From Amorphochlora amoebiformis (lineage: Eukaryota > Cercozoa > Chlorarachniophyceae): a stretch of DNA of 64,000 nucleotides. Made by a program: the position numbers and the translations under genes. This document shows positions 57,378 to 64,000 of this stretch, one piece after another. A model generated the notes under the pieces. It searched no databases. It had not been told where the DNA came from and saw only the letters and a program-made list of their open reading frames with translations. Each line of letters starts with the position of its first letter. Position 1 is the stretch's first letter. The stretch lies in NCBI GenBank assembly GCA_054601695.1, contig BAAHQB010000156.1:124001-188000 (forward strand). Reading direction: 5' to 3'.

Positions 57378-57945
57378 AACCTAACCCTAACCCTAACTCT
57401 AACCCTAACCCTAACCCTAACCCTAACCCTAACCCTAACCCTAACCCTAACCCTAACCCTAACCCTAACCCTAACCCTAACCCCAACCCTTTCTAACCCT
57501 AACCCAGTACTCTAACCCTAACCCGACGTTCTGACCCAAACCCAAAACTCTACGCTAACCCTAACCCTAGCGATAACCCTAACCCTAACCCTAACCCTAA
57601 CCCTGATTCACCGACATTTTAACCCTAACCCTAGCGGTAGTCCTAACCCTACCCGTGACTCTTCGCCGATATTCTAACCCTAACCTAACCCTAACCCTAA
57701 CCCTAACCCTAACGATAGTGGTAAATCTTAAAACCCTAACTCTGACCCCTAGCTGACAATCTAAACCTAACCCTAGCGATAACCGTAGAATCCTAACCCT
57801 AGTGATAACCCTAACCCTAGCGGTAGCCCTAACCCTAGGGGTAACCCTAACCCTAGCGGTAGCCCTAACCCTCACCCTAACCCTAACGCTAACCCTAACG
57901 CTAACCCTAGCCCTAACCCTAACCGTAACCGTAACCAGATGTCGA
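57378..57945. repeat. Interstitial telomere-like block with variant units
   Basis: A run of about sixteen perfect CCCTAA units (57395-57485) grades into variants with CCCTAGCG, GATAACC and GGTAGCC. Deamination-like and indel changes increase to the right. Confidence 0.9.
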
Positions 57946-58183
57946 TAATTGGGGGTATGGTCGGAAGCTTCCAGGTATGTTAAGAGTATTATATAATGAT
58001 GTGTATGGTATTATATAAGGATGTATATACATATATATATATATATATTTCTTATATACTATATATATATTATATATGCATGTAAATATATGTATATATA
58101 TATATATATAGGTATACATGTATGTGTGTGTGTGTATATGTATATATATATGTGTATGTGTTTATCTTATATCTGTAGAGTGT

Positions 58184-58232
<49 letters not shown>

Positions 58233-58406
58233 ATATATATGTATGTGTATGCATGCCTATTTGAGTCGATTATGCTGTTATTAGTTGGTATGGTATATAT
58301 AAAAAACTATGTATAAAACTAGAGATATATCAAAGCAATTTTAGATACGTACATGTGTGTGTATATATATCTATGTATATATGTGTGTATATATGTGTAT
58401 ATGTGC

Positions 58407-58443
<37 letters not shown>

Positions 58444-58661
58444 TGTGTGTATATATGTGTGTTATATAGAAATAAAAATGAGACATTCATATGTATATAT
58501 GACACTGCGAAATTTTGTTATTTTTACTTAATTTGTTGGTTTCATACAACTACATATATCAAATATATGCATAGATGTATATCTAACATACCAGACGTCA
58601 GGTTTTGGTATTTTTATCTTATTTGACTCGATATAAGCCGGCTCTTTTTGCTACTGTCCAG

Positions 58662-58713
<52 letters not shown>

Positions 58714-58733
58714 TCAGGTTTTGGTATTTTTAC

Positions 58734-58846
58734 CTTATTTGACTCGATATAAGCCGGCTCTTTTTGCGACTGTGCGACTTGGAGATGTCATATTCGTGGG
58801 GGTATACTACATGTATAACATGTGTATATGTAGATATTAATATATT

Positions 58847-58877
<31 letters not shown>

Positions 58878-58878
58878 C

Positions 58879-58926
<48 letters not shown>

Positions 58927-59537
58927 CACATATATATATATATGTAAATATATATATATATATAAATATATATATATATATGCAACATTTTTAGGATAAT
59001 CGAGTAAACTACTTTCTCTCTCTCTCATAATCCATACTTATTTAAATATATATATATATATATATAATACATAGGTTCTTAGTCTGTTAGGAATCCTCCA
59101 ACAAGCGACGTCTCTCTCTCCGACAATTTTTTTCCTTATTTTTGCGCCTACTCAGGTTGCTAAATATATGTGTGTGTATGAGTATATGATATATATATGT
59201 ATACATATATATATATATATATATATATATTCATTTATATATACATTATATATATATATATATATGTGTGTATATATACGAATATATATAGTATGTATAT
59301 ATGCAATTTTTTCTTTATTTTTGCGCCTACTTAGGTTGCTAAATATATGGGTATATATGAGTATACGTTATATATATATATATACATGTATGTATATATA
59401 TGTCAATATATATATACATAAATATGTTTATATATGTATATATATGTGAATATATATAGTAAATTATATGTATGCTATTTTTTTCCTTTTTTTTGCGCCT
59501 ACTGAGGTTGGTAAATATGTGTATATATGCGTATATG

Positions 59538-59577
<40 letters not shown>

Positions 59578-59665
59578 TTATAATATATATATATATATAT
59601 ATATTCAATATATGTATATAAATAATATATTTATATATATTTAAATATGTATATACTTTCTAATG

Positions 59666-59706
<41 letters not shown>

Positions 59707-59822
59707 CATATAATATATGTATATAGTGTATGTTTATATATATATATATATATATGCTACATGTGTAACACAATTGTTCCTTACTTTTGTGCTTACCCAG
59801 GTTTAAATACATACACATTTAC

Positions 59823-59883
<61 letters not shown>

Positions 59884-59936
59884 TATATACACATATATAT
59901 AATATATATATATATATTTATATATATATATATATA

Positions 59937-60012
<76 letters not shown>

Positions 60013-60101
60013 CTTGTTTGTACATATTATATATGTATGTAATATATATATATATATATATACTTGTGTGTACATATATATGTAAGCATGTGATATACAT
60101 G

Positions 60102-60132
<31 letters not shown>

Positions 60133-60304
60133 GTAATATATATATATTGAGATATATATATATATATATATTTATATATATTGATATATTTATATATATA
60201 TTTTTATATATTGATATATCTATATATATACATATACATGTATATATATATACATGTATATATAATATATATTGTGTAAGTGTGTGTGGTATATGTATAT
60301 ATAT

Positions 60305-60340
<36 letters not shown>

Positions 60341-60365
60341 AGCTACGTTTTTCTCTCTCCTACAA

Positions 60366-60423
<58 letters not shown>

Positions 60424-60668
60424 TGATATACATATATTTATATGTATATATATATATATATATGTATATGTATATATAAATATATATATATATACGTACA
60501 CATATGCACATATCCACGTAAATTCACTTCTAAATACAACCATAAGCATATTTCCAAATATCATCCCATACATATGTAAATTTACTTTTTTTTAAGTACA
60601 ACCATAAACATATTTATCAGATTCTGCCATTGTTTGCGTTGGAATACATCACCAGACGAAAGCTTGGC
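58734..60668 (-). CDS. Exons of an unrecognised minus-strand gene
   Basis: 60600-60668 (after GTTTAG) reads [20 protein letters not shown] then FMV before GTACTT. About 59100-59159 (after ATATTTAG) reads [20 protein letters not shown]. 58734-58806 (after GTAG) reads [20 protein letters not shown] then SQI before GTAAAA. A short KDTLAVRR stretch at about 60695-60722 may be a further exon. All are basic and probably helical. Phases were not closed and the ends are unknown; no family recognised. Confidence 0.45.
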
Positions 60669-60861
60669 CTAAACACAGACTCTAGCTATCGACCTCTTCG
60701 AACAGCAAGGGTATCTTTCTTCGATATGCAGATATTGATATTTTAATATATGTGTTAATGTTTTTTTTTGGTTAATTTTATTGGAAGTTTGAGGATGTTT
60801 TGTTGTATATGTATATATATATATATTTGTATATATATATATATATATATATCTGTATATG

Positions 60862-60908
<47 letters not shown>

Positions 60909-60993
60909 CAAACATAATATATATATATATGTATTAAAATACTTTATATACATATATATATACATGTATGAATGTAAATATTTTTGGTATTAA

Positions 60994-61064
<71 letters not shown>

Positions 61065-61087
61065 AGATATGCACATACATACATATG

Positions 61088-61138
<51 letters not shown>

Positions 61139-61145
61139 GTATATA

Positions 61146-61181
<36 letters not shown>

Positions 61182-61325
61182 CACATTAGGGTAATGAACA
61201 TACTCCGTTAGTTCGTAACGAAACGAATGAATTGCAAAAATACCCAAAAAAATCCCTCGATGCTCCAGTCTCTGAGAATCTCCGGAGACTCTCTGATAAT
61301 TCCCCGTACTTTTTGGATATTTAGA

Positions 61326-61364
<39 letters not shown>

Positions 61365-61447
61365 GCGTATATATAAGCATATCTGCATGCGTATAAAATG
61401 TATACACATATATACTATAGTTAAATAATATTTAAAAATTGTCGTAA

Positions 61448-61489
<42 letters not shown>

Positions 61490-61556
61490 TTTCTCGTAAT
61501 ACATAATCTATATATATATATATACATATATACATATATATATGTGTGTGTAATAC

Positions 61557-61615
<59 letters not shown>

Positions 61616-61719
61616 GTATGAATACATGTGTGTATAAATACATATGTGTATATACATGTGTACACATTTATATATAGAACTTAAATATGTACATATACAT
61701 AAATATATATATATACATG

Positions 61720-61750
<31 letters not shown>

Positions 61751-61801
61751 ATAGATATATATATATATATATATATATCAATCTTCATGTGTATCTACAT
61801 A

Positions 61802-61844
<43 letters not shown>

Positions 61845-62016
61845 ATCTTCATGTGTATCTAAATACATATGTACACATATGTAAATATTTATTCATAATA
61901 TTATATATATATATATATATTATATATATGCATATAAGCATATTTTATGGCAATATTTAATGATATTCATGCTCGTTCATACACCAGATCAGACACTAAA
62001 AGCCAACGCAATGGGT

Positions 62017-62335
62017 GACCCTAACCCTAACCCTAACCCTAACCCTAACCCTAACCCAAATCCTAACCCTAACCCTAACCCTAACCCTAACCCTAACCCT
62101 AACCCTAATCCAAATCCTAACCCTTACTCTTAACCTGAACCCAAATCCTAATTTGACTCTCTGAACCTTAGCCCTAACCCTAACCCAAACACAATCCAGT
62201 GGCTTTAGCAAAGAATCATGGAAGGATATTAAGGTCCAACCCTAACCCTAACCCTAACTCTAACCCTAACTCTAATCCTAACCCTAACCCTAACCCTAAC
62301 CCTAACCCTAACCCTAACCCTAACTTCAGAAATGC
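62017..62335. repeat. Interstitial telomere-like blocks
   Basis: CCCTAA arrays at 62017-62190 and 62238-62330 are separated by a short unique piece (AGTGGCTTTAGCAAAGAATC and following). All are C-rich on the plus strand. Confidence 0.9.
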
Positions 62336-62419
62336 TGGGGCGTTATTCTCTGTGTGTGTTTCATAAATATGCATATGTGGGGATCTTTCATCTCTCTTCT
62401 GCCTTTAGGTGATATTAGC

Positions 62420-63215
62420 AAAACATACCCCTAACTCTAACCCTAAAACTAACCCTAACCCTAACCCTAACCCTAACCCTAACTCTAAGCATGTCGCAAC
62501 GCTTCTCCTTCTGTTGATCCTGAGGGTTCGAACACTCTCGCGGTGATTAACCCAATCCTAACACCTAATCCTAACCCTAACCTGAACCCTAACCCCTATT
62601 GTAAGCTTAATCCTAACCGTAACCCTAACCCTAACCCTAACCCTAGCCCTAACCCTAACCCTAACCCTACCCTAACCCAAACTCTAACCCTAACCTGAAC
62701 CCTAACCCCTATTGTAAGCTTAACCCTAACCGTAACCCTAACCCTAACCCTAACCCTAACCCTAACCCTAACCCTAACCCTAACCCTACCCTAACCCAAA
62801 CTCTAACCCTAACCTGAACCCTAACCCCTATTGTAAGCTTAATCCTAACCGTAACCCTAACCCTAACCCTAACCCTAACCCTAACCCTAACCCTAACCCT
62901 ACCCTAACCCTAACTCACCCTAACCTGAACCCTTACCCCTATTGTAAGCTTAATCCTAACCGTAACCCTAATCCTAACCCTCACCCTAACCCTAACCCTA
63001 ACCCTACCCTAACCCTAACTCTAACCCTAACCTGAACCCTAACCCCTATTGTAAGCTTAATCCTAACCGTAACCCTAACCCTAACCCTAACCCTAACCCT
63101 ACCCTAACCCTAACTCTAACCCTAACCTGAACCCTAACCCCTATTGTGAGCTTAATCCTAACCGTAACCCTAACCCTAACCCTAACCCTAACCCTAGCCC
63201 TAACCCTAACTCTAA
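62420..63215. repeat. Higher-order satellite made from telomere-like units (~85-120 bp period)
   Basis: From about 62565 the block CCTATTGTAAGCTTAATCCT-AACCG recurs about six times (near 62605, 62707, 62828, 62940, 63045, 63143), each followed by CCCTAA runs and ACCCTACCCTAACC. The last unit has GTGAGC in place of GTAAGC. Unit length varies with the number of CCCTAA units. Confidence 0.9.
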
Positions 63216-63261
63216 AACACTAGTTTTGCAACAATTTCGGGCTCCTTTCGCTGGTTCCTGG

Positions 63262-63342
63262 CATTATTCTAGCGCCCATGTTCAAGTAGGGTTATAGCCT
63301 TAGGGTTAGGATATCATATATGGTATATGTGGATATATCTAA

Positions 63343-63377
<35 letters not shown>

Positions 63378-63513
63378 TGCATATCTATTTTTACTACATA
63401 TATATTGTTATGATATGTATATAGATATATAAATATTATTCTAGCGCCCATGTTCAAGTAGGTTATAGCCTTAGGGTTAGGATATCATATATGGTATATG
63501 TAGATATATCTAA

Positions 63514-63547
<34 letters not shown>

Positions 63548-63681
63548 GCATATCTATTTTTACTACATATATATTGTTATGATATGTATATAGATATATA
63601 TATATTATTCTAGCGCTCATCAAGTAGGTTATAGCCTTAAGGTTAGGATATCATATGTAGTATATGTAGATATATCGAAAC

Positions 63682-63715
<34 letters not shown>

Positions 63716-63759
63716 GCATATCTATTTTCACTACATAAATATTGTTATGATATGTATAT

Positions 63760-63811
<52 letters not shown>

Positions 63812-63887
63812 CTAGCGCCCATGTTCAAGTTGGGTTATAGCCTTAGGGTTAGGATATCACATGTAGTATATGTAGATACATCTAAAC

Positions 63888-63919
<32 letters not shown>

Positions 63920-64000
63920 AATATATATATATATATATATATGCATATCTATTTTTACTACATATATATATTGTTATGATATATATATAGATATATATAT
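63262..64000. repeat. ~170-205-bp tandem repeat running off the window
   Basis: ATTCTAGCGCCCATGTTCAA followed by GTAGG-TTATAGCCTTAGGGTTAGGATATCA begins at about 63270, 63437, 63607 and 63811. Each unit carries two (TA)n tracts and the block GCATATCTATTTTTACTACA. Length differences are in the (TA)n. The array continues past the right edge. Confidence 0.92.

Overview
This is nuclear DNA of a eukaryote. More than half of it is (TA)n microsatellite with degenerate (CA)n/(GT)n, and small islands of ordinary-complexity DNA sit in it like beads. Read individually, many islands are exons of 40-180 bases with canonical GT and AG edges and reading phases that agree from one island to the next. Telomere-like CCCTAA/TTAGGG tracts lie inside the window, mostly in the right third. 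A plant-type galectin plus GT31 glycosyltransferase, a tubulin-glutamylase-like TTLL enzyme (implying a flagellum or modified microtubules) and a secreted Hedgehog-type Hint protein together suggest a flagellated unicellular eukaryote, probably an alga or related protist. I cannot name the species.

Layout. (1) About 0.5-10.8 kb, + strand: galectin domain followed by a beta-1,3-galactosyltransferase (GT31) catalytic domain; twelve phase-consistent catalytic exons end in a stop at 10810. (2) 10.8-12.4 kb: intergenic DNA between convergent genes, free of (TA)n and rich in CTAG. (3) 12.4-24.9 kb, - strand: probable secreted protein with an N-terminal signal peptide, a Thr/Ser-rich extracellular part and a complete C-terminal Hog-type Hint domain. 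(4) 25.1-28.8 kb, - strand: scattered candidate exons of an unrecognised gene, then minisatellites. (5) 31.3-43.7 kb, - strand: a 14-exon TTLL gene whose phases close exactly into 323 codons plus stop. (6) 44.4-48.4 kb, - strand: an unrecognised basic, charged gene with a phase-consistent exon chain; further minus-strand exons at 49.6, 51.8 and 52.7-53.3 kb. (7) 53.6-58 kb: interstitial telomere-like blocks. (8) 58.7-60.7 kb, - strand: exons of another unrecognised gene. (9) 61.9-64 kb: telomere-like blocks, a higher-order telomere-derived satellite and a ~170-200 bp tandem repeat that runs off the end.

The most unusual property is that exon edges, splice sites included, are repeatedly duplicated in part. 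The extra copies are degenerate and are separated by (TA)n or by minisatellites that contain the splice site. I count about fifteen such loci in at least five genes. This looks like a recurrent process linking microsatellite introns to exon-fragment duplication, and it is the best candidate here for an undescribed phenomenon.

All exon calls come from reading splice signals, phase and protein resemblance by eye. No alignment, transcript or database search was run.
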